Origin: Zingiber officinale
Lineage: Eukaryota > Streptophyta > Magnoliopsida > Zingiberales > Zingiberaceae
Direction of reading: 5' to 3'
Assembly (NCBI RefSeq): GCF_018446385.1
Contig: NC_056006.1
Span: forward strand, 806,001-870,000
Length of the DNA: 64,000 bases
The position numbers and the translations under genes are program-made. Below, piece by piece: positions 34,847-44,940 of the stretch (its first letter is position 1; each line of letters begins with the position of its first letter). A model generated the notes under the pieces. The model was given only the letters and a program-made list of their open reading frames with translations. It made no database searches and was not told the DNA's origin.

Positions 34847-35450
34847 ATGTCAAGAAGAGGGCATCCCCGTACCGTTCGTACTGACAACCAAGATCAGGAG
34901 AACGAAGAGCTTAGATCAACTGAGACCAATCTCTCTGAAATTGTTGCCCAACTCCAGAGACAAGTAGTAGAGCAGCAACAAGTGATTGCCAACTTGATGA
35001 CCAATCAACAGCTAGTTCCTCCCACTCCCCCAACCATCAATGTGGAGACCCCAGTGGTGACTGAAGTCCCATCAGCTGCCCTGGAAGTCGCCACAACACC
35101 TAGAAGACAAGAAGCATACCTGATACAGTGGCTGAAGCTAAAGTCAGAAAGTTCCTCAGGCACAACTGAGCCCTGGGATGCCCAGGCTTGGTTCAAGACA
35201 CTTGAGAGCACAATGGAGCTTCTTAACTGGCTTGAAGTCGAGAAGGTCAAGTGTGCCTCTTTCTGCCTATCAGTAAATGCTCGTATTTGGTGGGAGAGAG
35301 AGTTAAAAGCAAGAGAGTAGTCAATCAGATGAGCTAGACTGACTCCAAGACAGAGTTTCACGAAGAATTCTTCCGCCAACGGATCACCAATAAGCATTAT
35401 GAAGAGTTTATAGAATTCAAAAGGTGAACCATCCTTTGAGTTCACGGGAG
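34847..35450 (+). pseudogene. Tekay gag, N-terminal part
   Basis: 157 codons open from MSRRGHPRTVRTDNQDQENE, including a predicted coiled coil (ETNLSEIVAQLQRQVVEQQQ) and the retrotransposon gag domain start (WDAQAWFKTLESTMELLNW, ARIWWEREL). A stop at 35318 is followed by more gag text (EFHEEFFRQRITNKHYEEF). It ends near 35430, where the sequence jumps to the end of the protease. The CCHC zinc knuckle is missing. Confidence 0.85.
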
Positions 35451-36060
35451 TACCAAAGAGGAAGACCCAGAAATTCCTCTCCTCCCTAATAGCTCACCAG
35501 ATGTTAGCTAAAGGATGTACTGGTTTTCTCGCGTATATCATGAATGCAGAAGAACAAGAAGGACCCAAGTAGGAAGATATTTAGGTAGTCTGTGAGTATC
35601 CAGAGGTATTCCCAGAAGAGCTACCTAGACTACCTCCCAACAGAGAAGAGGAGTTTGAAATTAAGTTAGTCCCTGGCACCAGTCCAATTTCAAAAGCTCC
35701 GTACCGAATTTCTCCAGCAAAGCTAAAAGAGTTACAAGAACAACTTCAGGAGCTGCTTGACAAGGGTTTCATCCGCTCTAGTCATTCACCCCGGGGAGCT
35801 CCAGTGTTCTTCGTTGAGGAGAAAGACAGATCTATGCGGATGTGCATGGATTTTAGAACGCTGAACAAAGTAACAGTTAAGGACAAGTACCCTCTTCCCA
35901 GAATAGATGATCTATTTGATCAGCTAAAAAGGGCAACAGTGTTCTCCAAGGTAGACTTGCGATCTAGGTACCATTAGTTGAAAGTGAAGGAAAGTGATAT
36001 ACCCAGAACAGCTTTCAGGACTAGATATGAACACTATGAATTTGTAGTCATGCCATTTGG
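35451..36060 (+). pseudogene. Tekay protease end and RT N-terminus, broken
   Basis: FLSSLIAHQMLAKGCTGFLA is the tail of the protease-RT linker. RT follows: [74 protein letters not shown], then a stop in the [11 protein letters not shown] box (35977) and a frameshift in the MPFGVT box near 36060. No intact frame. Confidence 0.85.
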
Positions 36061-36090
36061 TGTAACTATGCACCTGCAGTCTTCAAAGAC

Positions 36091-36966
36091 TTGATGAACA
36101 GAGTGTTCAGAGAATACCTTGACAAATTTGTCATTGTGTTCATCGACGACATTCTAATCTATTCCATAACCCCAAAGGAGAATGACACGCACTTGAGAAT
36201 AGTCCTGCAGACCCTTCAGCAAAAGCAGCTTTATGTTAAATTCTCAAAGTGCAAGTTCTGGTTAAATCAGGTGGCGTTTCTAGGTCACATTATTTCTAGA
36301 GAAGGCATCCAAGTGGATCCAGCCAAAATAGAAGCAGTTAACAACTGGAGTAGACCCAAGAATGCTAGGGAAATCAGGAGCTTCCTTGGTTTAGCTGGGT
36401 ACTACAAGAAATTTGTGGAGGACTTTTCCAGGATAGCCTCTCCGCTAACAGCCCTCACTAGGAAGAACAAGAAGTTTGAATGGTCAGACAAATGTGAGCA
36501 GAGTTTCCAAGAGCTAAAGAAGAGACTGACCAGTGCTTCCATCCTGACAGACCCAGAAAGTGACAAGAGTTTTGACATCTACAGTGATGCTTCCAAGATG
36601 GGCTTAGGAGCTGTACTCATGCAAGAAGAAAAAGTTATAGCTTATGCTTCCAGACAACTTAAAGACTACGAGAAGAACTACCCTACCCATGATCTTGAGC
36701 TGGCAACTGTGGTCTTTGCACTGAAACTCTGGCGACAATATTTGTATGGAGTCCAGTGCAGAATCTTCACAGACCATCAGAGTTTAAAGTATTTCTTTAC
36801 CCAGAAGGACTTAAACATGAGACAACGCAGGAGGCTAGAGTTGGTCAAAGACTATGACTGTGAAATCCTCTACCACCCAGGCAAAGCTAATAAAGTGACA
36901 GATGCACTAAGCAGAAAATCCAGTGCATCTTTGATGTCTTTGTCATCATTAGTCCTGCCACTGTAG
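36091..36966 (+). pseudogene. Tekay RT C-terminus and RNase H (open 291 codons)
   Basis: Begins at [19 protein letters not shown], with the catalytic FIDD box, then [17 protein letters not shown] and [19 protein letters not shown]. RNase H follows from about residue 160 ([51 protein letters not shown]) and the tail [16 protein letters not shown]. It is open but lacks the RT N-terminus in the same frame, so it is a remnant. The stop at 36964 precedes the integrase remnant. Confidence 0.88.
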
Positions 36967-37580
36967 AAGGAGTTGTCAGACTTTGGTATGGAAATTATTT
37001 ATGGACAACTCTTTGCATTGACCTTAAAGTCAACCTTGCTTGAGGATATACAGAGAAAGCAAAGTGAAGATCCAGATATCCAGAAGATCAGACAGAAGAT
37101 TGAGACTGCCCAGAGTAGACAGAAGAGTTATGTTGACACACGCCGTAGGCCACTTGAATTCCAAGTAGGGGATTCAGTCTTTCTCAAGGTTGCTCCTATG
37201 AAGGGAGTAATGAGATTTGGCAAGAAGGGCAAATTAAGTCCTCACTATGTAGGACCCTACCCGATTACAGAGAGGATTGGGAAGGTAGCTTACAAGCTGG
37301 ACTTACCACAAGACATGTCGATAATACATAATGTATTTCATGTCTCCATGCTAAAAAAGTGTCTCCATGACCCTAGCCAAGTGATTCAGCCTCAGTCAGT
37401 ATAGATCCAGGACGATCTTAGCTACAAGAGCATACCTACACAAATAGTGGACAGAGCAGTTAAGAGACTAAGAAACAAAGAAGTGCCACTAGTGAAGGTC
37501 ATCTGGCAGAATCAGAAGCACGAGGAAGTTACCTGGGAGCGTGAGGACAGTATGAGACAGAAATATCCAGAGTTATTCTA
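36967..37580 (+). pseudogene. Tekay integrase C-terminus and chromodomain with the catalytic core deleted
   Basis: The pre-integrase linker (LLEDIQRKQSEDPDIQKI) runs directly into the integrase C-terminal domain (KSYVDTRRRPLEFQVGD, GKKGKLSPHYVGPYPI, IHNVFHVSMLKKC), skipping the HHCC zinc finger and the DDE core. The junction is near 37108 and remains in frame (143 codons, 36973-37404). After a stop at 37402 a chromodomain-like end reads VPLVKVIWQNQKHEEVTWE. Chromodomains direct these elements to particular chromatin. Confidence 0.85.
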
Positions 37581-37602
37581 AGTTCGGGGACAAACTTTTT
37601 AT

Positions 37603-37616
37603 AAGGTATGGGGGAT
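37603..37616 (+). promoter_or_regulatory. PPT of the Tekay element
   Basis: AAGGTATGGGGGAT stands directly before the TGTAACGACC start of the 3' LTR, after the AGTTCGGGGACAAACTTTTT box common in Del/Tekay elements. Confidence 0.85.
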
Positions 37617-39599
37617 TGTAACGACCCAATTTTCCCTATTTCAAGTTCTAAAAGTCCTTATTAATACTTAGAAGTGCTATAGAAATATTCTAGAGATTTT
37701 TAGAAATATTTAGAGTATTTCTAGGTAATTTTTGGAGGTCGTTTGGTATTTTTACTAGACGAAAGAATTTTTGACAAAAAAATGTCCAAACCGAGATTCG
37801 AACCGAAGACCTCATACCCGAACCAAACCTTAACCGAACCCAGCTAGCCAACTGTTCCGCAAGTGTTTCATGAACGATTATGGAACGAGATGTATATAAG
37901 TTCTAATTGATACAGAAATACCTTAGGTTTAAAAAGGTTGCAGAAAAATGGTCGAGCCGAAGCTCGACCCGATGACTAGGGGTTTCGACGGAAACGCAGA
38001 TAACAAAGTGTTCCACAGGAGTTTTGTTAATCAAGTAGGGAACAAAATATATTTAAGCTATAGTTGATAACAGAAAATACCTAAGATAAGAGAGGACTTA
38101 AGTTTCTCCCGTGACCTAAAACTCTCGATTCCTCTCCTCTTCTCACGCGACGGCGCGGCGTCTTTGCTCGGGCGAAACGAAACCGCATTAGGACTTTGTC
38201 TCCGGCATCGGCAAAAGGCTCTTTCCGGCCGGTCTTCATCCATGTGTGACCACCTCGACGAGGAGAGCTCGGAAACTTAAAGAAGCCGCCGAGATTCGAA
38301 GTTCTCCGAACCCTAGAAGCCTTTTTCCTTTCGGTTGTAAGTCCAAGAATGCTAGATAAGTACTACTCACCTGTGGTAGGAGTTGCTCCGAACTTAGGGT
38401 TTCGTTTCCTTGTTTTCTAAGTTTTCTTGAATCCGAAGCATGCCATAAGATTGAGGTTTTGATGTTACTACCGTAAGTGAAGGAATCTGGAAATAAAAAA
38501 AAGATTGTTTAGGTTTCCTTTTGTTACCGAAACATGCAGTTTAAATTGTGGTTGCTAGGACCTGTTGATTTCGGTACATATTGTGGGTTGTTTCTTTGTG
38601 TTCGGATTTCTTCCTATGGTTTCCGTATCATGCTTTACATAATAGGGTAGCTAGGGATTTAACCTTCTTGTTTTTGTTTCGGTTTAAGCTGTGTAGAAAA
38701 GAGAATTTGCCTGCTTATGTTCTGTTATATCATGCTTAAAGGGATTTATTCGCTTGCTGCTTGTGTTCTGTTATAGCATGCATGTCCTGAATTTAGTCAT
38801 GTACATGTGCAGATTTATATTTCATTTATATCATTGAAACAAGCGTTATAAAGGTTTTAATTTCAGCAAGTATTTGTTTTGTTTGTGCTATTTGCTAGAT
38901 ATGAATAAGCGTGTTTTTAGCAAATGCAGAACTTAGTTTGAGTTCCTTTCATTACCATTTAGTATTTCCTGATGAAGCATGATTAAAGAGATTAGTTAGC
39001 TTCTTTGTAATCCTGTTATAGCATGATTAAAGAGTTTAGCTAGTTGCTTTGTATTTCTGTTGTAACAGGTTTAGAGCTTAAAGAAATATGTTTGGACGAG
39101 TCATGATTCTAGTTTGGATACCTTGTTCTTGTAAAGTTCCAATGCCTACATAATCTAGTAGCAAAATTTCCATAAATTGGCACCTGTATAGTTAAGGTAT
39201 CTTGCACATACTTGGCTGTAGAAAGGAATGGATAACTATGCTTACACATAGCCATCTATACAAATCACCATACTAGAATTAAGCCATGTTATTTTTAGGC
39301 ACTTCAGTTTAGTATGGCATGCAGATTTCTTATAGCTTAAATGCAGATTTTTATAAGTATAGGATGCAGATTTTAATAGGCAGGTTTTCATAAGTATTGC
39401 TTACAGATTTTCTACTTGTGCTTGCTGCAATATCTTTGCATTCAGGAATTAAAGCATGCTGTACAGATTTTCTACTTGTGCTTTGCTACCTCTATGAACA
39501 TGAACAGTCTTGTTATCTTAGCATATAGTTTAGATTTCTTAGTTGTATGTTTCTTGTGTAGTCGAACAACACTACAAGAAAAATGTCATTCAACAACAC

Positions 39600-39850
39600 T
39601 CAAACGACAACGGTTTTATACCAAATCGTTGTCTTTTTATCTTTTAACAACGGTTTTAACAAAAACTGTTGTCTTTTAGTAGTTTTTTTGGCCTATGACA
39701 ATGGTTTTTAAAAACTGTTGTCAATTTATATTTTTTTGAGGATACGACAACGGTTTTTAAAGGGAACGACAACAGTTTTTTAAAACTGTTGTCTATGTGC
39801 ACTTTTTTGGGATTACGACAACAGTTTTTAAAAACCGTTGTCTATTAAGT
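39600..39850. repeat. CACTA subterminal repeats, left end
   Basis: About nine copies in both orientations of (G)ACAACGGTTTTT-type words, many paired as hairpins (for example AACGACAACAGTTTT near 39765). They are likely transposase-binding sites. Confidence 0.85.
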
Positions 39851-39956
39851 GTTGTTGAATGCGATTGTTTTTTCTTTCGCCACTTTTTCTCCTTCGTCAT
39901 TTGTCTGTTTTACGCTTTGTTTTTTTCTGTCTTTTTCCCAAAACCCTACTCTTCGC

Positions 39957-40135
39957 CGCCTCCTCCTCACCACCCTCTTCGTCACCTCCCTCCTCACCAC
40001 CCTCTTCGCCGCCTCCCTCCTCACCGCCCTCTTCGCCGCCTCCCTCTTCGCCGCCTCCCTCTTCGCTGCCTCCTTCCTCGCCGCCCTCTTCGTCGCCTCA
40101 ACTTTCGGCCTTGCCACCTCCTCCTCGCGGCCTCT
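39957..40135 (+). repeat. CTCTTCGCCGCCTCC minisatellite
   Basis: About ten imperfect copies of a 15-24 bp pyrimidine-rich unit. It creates Pro/Ser-rich ORFs on the plus strand and a Lys/Arg/Ala-rich one on the minus strand, neither convincing. It lies just upstream of the carboxypeptidase start, like an expanded 5' UTR repeat. Confidence 0.65.
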
Positions 40136-40228
40136 ACTTTCAGCCATCTTCACCGCCTCCTCCTCGTCGCCTCGACTTTCAGCCAGTTCCAACACAAGAA
40201 GGAAGAAGAAGGAAGGAGGAGGAGGAAG

Positions 40229-40378
40229 ATGGAAATCCCTCTCCTGATTGTCTCACTGATCTTTCTCTGCTTCTTTTCCTCTGCTCTCTCATCTTCTGTG
40301 GTCACCTATTTACCTGGATTCCAAGGCCCCCTTCCCTACATGACCAAGGGAAGCTTGGTCTACGATTGGCGGCGGTGA
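40229..40378 (+). pseudogene. Serine carboxypeptidase-like (SCPL) fragment, N-terminus
   Basis: Starts at an ATG in the frame open from 39797. MEIPLLIVSLIFLCFFSSAL is a typical secretory signal peptide, followed by VTYLPGFQGPLPY, the conserved N-terminus of plant SCPL proteins (S10 peptidases or acyltransferases secreted to vacuole or wall). The frame ends after GSLVYDWRR, where a DegP14-like sequence begins. The text GGGAAGCTTGGTCTAC at this junction recurs exactly at 41531-41546, where SCPL sequence resumes. Confidence 0.8.
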
Positions 40379-40381
40379 ATC

Positions 40382-41203
40382 ATGTTTCGGCGTCTCCTGT
40401 TGCAGCATCCCCGCCGTGGCATCGCCACTGGCTTCCTCGCTCTCACCGCCTTCACTCTCGGTTCCTCCGACGGCCCCTCCCTCCCCACAAGTAACCCTCC
40501 TTTCATCCTTTTCCCTTCACCTCCTTTCTCAATATTTTCTCTTCTTTCTCACGCATGTGCTCCCCTTCGTAAAAGATGTCGCCATTTCGATATGCGATCC
40601 GTTTCGGCAATTTCTGTCTTCGACTTCGTCGATTTTCTCGCAAGATTTCACGCTTCCATTCTCAGTCTTTTCTCCAGGTTTAAACCTAACCTATCGTCCT
40701 TAAAGTTTTCTTTCATCGATTTGGAGTTGCATAATCTTTTAATCTGATTCGTAGAGTTTTTTGCACGGCATTTTCCAACCGCGTGCCCTCTACCACCTCT
40801 GGATTCAAGTAAGGACGTGGCATGCTGCAGTGGATGCCTCAAAAGGAACTCTATTGTCAAAGCGGCCGTGGCAGCTGGTCTTGTCGTGGTGAATATATGT
40901 CTTACTGAAGGTGAAAGGACTTTATTGTGTCTTCAGATTTCCTCAATATGTGGATTTTTTTTAGGTGTATTCGTTTGAACGATGAGCTTTTTCCAATACT
41001 TCTTTTCAGATGTATATGGTCCTATGCCTATAATGGGTATAGGGTCTGGCACTATCATTGATCCTGATGGGACGATCTTGACCTGTGCACATTGCATAGC
41101 AGACTTTTCTAGTAGGCAAGTGATCTCAAAAGGCAAAGTGAGTATGCAAACCTACAACTTAGTTATTCATCTTGATGAAGAAATGCGCTTAGAACTGGAT
41201 GAG
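40382..41203 (+). pseudogene. DegP14/HtrA-like serine protease fragment
   Basis: Three exon-like parts. 40382-40493 (MFRRLLLQHPRRGIATGFLA, organelle-targeting-like) is followed by a GT. About 40760-40895 (CCSGCLKRNSIVKAAVAAG and LVVVN) follows. 41006-41203 contains GSGTIIDPDGTILTCAHCIA, the first part of the trypsin-like domain with the catalytic His in TCAH. The Asp and Ser of the triad and the PDZ domain are absent. The order and wording match plant Do-like 14 proteases. As it stands it cannot be a working protease. It lies between two SCPL pieces on the same strand. Confidence 0.7.
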
Positions 41204-41526
41204 GACTGAGAATTTGAATTTGCAAGTTATATCCAGTTGGACTTGGTTACAAATACTATCTGGGTGAAGTTACAAGCAATTAGATTTCATCATGTAGACT
41301 AATAAAGATTGTGACTCATGTCTTAGTCCACCTTTGTAGGGCGGAAATTGTAGAAGATTGCAAGATGCATATCGGTCTTTTTGAAGTTTCCTTGGTTAGC
41401 TTGCTGTCATACAAGTTTGAAAGATGTTCTCCTAACTCAGTCTGGTTCATATCTGACTATGCTAAGTTTGCTTGAGATGATGAGATGTAATAGTCCTGGA
41501 CCATATCTTTAAGTTTCCTGGACCAT

Positions 41527-42270
41527 ATAAGGGAAGCTTGGTCTACCATCCTTATTCCTGGACCAAGGTAACTTCTTCTTCTTGATCAGTAATTGAGGAA
41601 GCAATATGATACATGCTTTTGTCCTGTCTGCGTGAAAACATTCGTGCAGGTAGCCAACATTATCTTTGTAGATTCCCCGTTGGGTTCTGGATTCTCATAC
41701 TCAAGAAAATATGAAGGGTATGATGCCAACGATACTATTTGGTCCGAACAGGCTTCTAAGTTTCTTTTACAGGTGGGAAAGATCATATATATTCCTGATG
41801 TAATTACTGTAAGTGCCTTAAATATGTAATCTTTCACTTTTGCAGTGGCTTGTTGAGCACCCACAGTTCATCTCCAATCCCCTCTACATTGTTGGGGATT
41901 CATATGCTGGAAAAATTGTACCTATGGTGGCCAAAAGAATATTGGATGGTAACTCTACTTTTAATGTAAACTATTGATGAGGGTGTTAATTTACATGCCA
42001 TTTTCATTTACTGTAATTCAGGTATTGATGAAGGGAAAGAACCATTACTTAACCTCCAGGTAAATTGCTTGAATTGATGGGCCACTGGCAATAAAGGGAA
42101 AGAATCTAATTTTGATCTTTAAATTATGTCATAGTTTATATGAAAGAAAAAGCCTTGGCTTTCAGGGTTACTTGATTGGCAATCCATCCACGGGTGGAAA
42201 AGTCGATACCAATTCTAAAATACCTTATGCTCACAGCATGGGAATCATATCAGATGACTTCTTTGGGGTA
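41527..42270 (+). pseudogene. Serine carboxypeptidase-like fragment, central exons with introns
   Basis: Exon-like blocks in order: about 41531-41568 (LVYHPYSWTK, then GTAACT), 41650-41772 (VANIIFVDSPLGSGFSYS, NDTIWSEQASKFLLQ, then GTGGGA), 41846-41949 (WLVEHPQFISNPLYIVGDSY with the catalytic Ser box GDSYAG), 42022-42060 (GIDEGKEPLLNLQ, then GTAAAT) and 42165-42268 (GYLIGNPSTGGKVDTNSKIP, AHSMGIISDDFFG). Intron boundaries are still visible, so genomic DNA was captured, not a cDNA. The substrate-binding cap and the catalytic Asp and His are missing. Two blocks also lie in open frames at 41593-41829 and 42112-42441. Confidence 0.85.
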
Positions 42271-42404
42271 ATCTTAGTAGATCAACTAGGACGAATTTCT
42301 CAAAATGATCTTTGGTATCACTTCACGAATTGTTATTTAGTTATTATTTTTTTCCAATTAATTATATTTTGTTCTTTAAGATCATATAATTTATGTGTGT
42401 TCAC

Positions 42405-42493
42405 AGTTCACAAAAGCGGAGTACTCTCAAGAAGAAATTGATGAAGTGCGCTCTGAGATAGCAGAATGCATACAAGATCATATTTATGAATAG
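42405..42493 (+). pseudogene. Unassigned exon-like fragment
   Basis: After a CAG acceptor-like site the plus strand reads FTKAEYSQEEIDEVRSEIAE and ends in a stop at 42491. It is acidic and helical and follows the SCPL exons, but I do not recognise it as SCPL. It may be the next SCPL exon in a divergent copy or a third captured gene. Confidence 0.35.
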
Positions 42494-42788
42494 GTATATA
42501 CATGAGTTCATCTTATTGCATTTGACAATAATAATATTCAGTTAAATTGAATACATGCTGCTTATACTTGATTGCACTTGATTTGGAGATATCTGTCTCT
42601 GAGTCCATTTACCAAATCCAATCGGCATGACTAAACTGCATACTTGATGCGCCAACATCAAATACAAACCGATAACTTAATCCTTTGTCAAATATAAAAA
42701 TTGATTAACCTTAATCCTTTGTCAAATATGTATACTGTATTTTGGTTTACATAACAAACTTTCTGGGGTTCTCAATTTTATAATGTAG

Positions 42789-43269
42789 ATGTCTTTGTTT
42801 AGAAGGGTAATAATCTTGTTACTGCAGCATCTTCATTTTTTAGATGACTCCATTATTAATAGTGACGAAGGGGGTATTTTACATCAAATTGAGATGATTA
42901 TGGTCAATTTTTTTTGGGGTTCTATCAGTTCCAATAGGAAGATTCACTGGATCTCTTGGAAAGATATTTGTAAACCTAAGCTAGAAGGAGGATTGGGAGT
43001 AGAGAACACACTTGTCGAAATTTCTGTCTAGCATGTACTGTGGGTCAGTCTCTCCTGTGGTGGTTTTACTCAAAAACAAAGCTTCACATTGTTGGAAAAG
43101 GACGTTACAGATGAGAAACGTAGCAGAAGAGCATATTAGATGGCGTTTAGGTGAAGATCATATTAATTTCTGGTTTGATACATGGTTAGATGCAGGTCCT
43201 TTGTTAAATCCCTCAGTCTCATCGTTAAATCTTGGGCTTTTATGTTCTTTACTAGTTCTATCTGTGTGA
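42789..43269 (+). pseudogene. LINE reverse transcriptase C-terminal fragment
   Basis: Two overlapping frames. 42789-43031 contains MVNFFWGSISSNRKIHWISW and KDICKPKLEGGLGVEN. 43012-43269 contains ASHCWKRTLQMRN and WRLGEDHINFWFDTWLDAGP. These are the region after RT and the zf-RVT segment of plant L1-type LINE ORF2 proteins. A frameshift separates them and no RT core, endonuclease or poly(A) tail is visible. Confidence 0.8.
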
Positions 43270-44574
43270 TTTCCATGATCTAATTAGCGGTATCCTCTAT
43301 GATGTTGTTGGAAGTTTGGATTGCTCTTTTCTACTCTCTATTCCGTGTAAAAACTAAATAAACCATCTCTATGCTTTTGCATGATTGTCGAAGAATTTTA
43401 TTCGAATATGAATTGGGGAAAATGCTAATATAGTTAGGAATTTTGATTCCTGCTAGAAGTTAGGCCGTTTACTGAGTCTATTTGAGTATCAAGAGAGTAG
43501 ATCCTTATGATAATTGTGGGTTGATCAATTTGCTTGCTCTGTGAATTTAAATTAGTAAAGCTTGTTTGCCTAATTCTCTGTGTGCTACTTTGTTGCTTCA
43601 GCCCTTGTTTGTATTTGTGATTTTGTATGCTCCGGAAATAAGTTGGAACTTGATTTTTCATGTCTAATTTAGCTAGATTCTATAATGCTTTTTTGATGCT
43701 CGATGATAGAACCAGAATCTGGTTGTTGCTCTAAGCCATTTCTGCAAGTAGATTTTCCTGAATTTACTATTAATTAAGCAAATGCTATATGTAGATCTGC
43801 AAGTCTTCGATTTTTAGATTAATTTAAATAATTATGCTGATTTACTAAAGAAATTGCTGGCGGATTATCTCACTAACAAAGCAGTTGAACCCATAGTAGA
43901 TGGAGTTTCGCTAGACTTCAAATTGGATAGAATTTTTTTTGGTATATGTAAAGTTGATAGGTTTGGTTTACCATACTTAAGAGTTACTTGTAAAGCCATA
44001 TAGCTGGTCTTTTAAGACATACTACTCTGAGTTTTTGTAAAACTGTAATAAGGTCAGGTGTGAAATTTCCAAGAGATCCATTTTTTATGCTATTTACTCC
44101 TGGGAAATGAATTAACTTGCAATCATATGCTATTTACCTCAGGGAAAAGATAATGACCCATTTCTGTGAAAGGAGAAGAAAAGAGAAGCTAGGAGGGAGG
44201 AGAAACCAGAAAAGGCTGCAGTTTAGAAGATGTACAGGCTGTTTAGAAGATACACAGGTAGAGAAGACCTGCTCCAACAAAACATGATATTTTGGACTAT
44301 ATGTGTGATATATATAAACTTTTGGCTGTGTAAACTTTTGTGATGTTTGAATGTTGATGTTTGGTACTTTAATGATGTTTGGATGATGATGTTTGGTACT
44401 TTAATGAAATTTCCATTGTAAATATTGATTATGTAGGTTTTTTATCAATGAAATTTGCACTGGATGTTTTTTATAAACCATTGAGTAGGAAAAGATTAAT
44501 AAGTTTTTTATTTATTGTCAAAATGTTGTATATTGTACCCAAAGACATCAGTTTAAATATGTCAAACTGTTGTC
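43270..44574. other. CACTA interior without a recognisable gene
   Basis: T-rich, intron-like sequence. A purine-rich stretch at 44160-44230 reads GEEKREARREEKPEKAA in one frame, and a TGTTTGGTACTTTAATGA word is repeated at 44359 and 44389. I see no assignable coding segment. Confidence 0.5.
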
Positions 44575-44940
44575 AATGGCGTTAAAAGACAATAGTGACA
44601 AACTGATGTTATTTAACATCGTTGCCTAAAAAGACAACGGTTTTTAACCGTTGTCAAACCGATGTCATTGGCAAAAAAGACAACGCTTTTTAGCCGTTGT
44701 CGTAGACAGTTCAAAACTATTGTTGAAAAGCCTAGGCATACGCTCAAAGACAACGGTGAAAAACTGTTGTCTTTGTAGGAAAAGACAACAGTTTTTCACC
44801 GTTGTAAAAATGTTGTCTTTGCCTTCAAAGACAACGGTTAAAAACTGTTGTCGTTGGCCACCCCTTTTAACAACACAGCCTTTAACAACAGTTCAAAATG
44901 GCCTATGACAACGGTTTAAAACCGTTGTTGTTTGTCTTTT
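44575..44940. repeat. CACTA subterminal repeats, right end
   Basis: More than ten direct and inverted AGACAACGGT/ACCGTTGTC-type words up to the TIR, mirroring the left end. Confidence 0.85.

Noticed and set aside
36091..37404. Intact gypsy pol gene
   Set aside because: Stops in the RT N-terminus, a frameshift in the MPFG box and the missing integrase core show that it is a remnant.
39845..40195. 116-codon minus-strand Lys/Arg/Ala-rich ORF
   Set aside because: Shadow of the CTCTTCGCCGCCTCC minisatellite; Pro/Ser-rich and Leu-rich ORFs exist opposite for the same reason.
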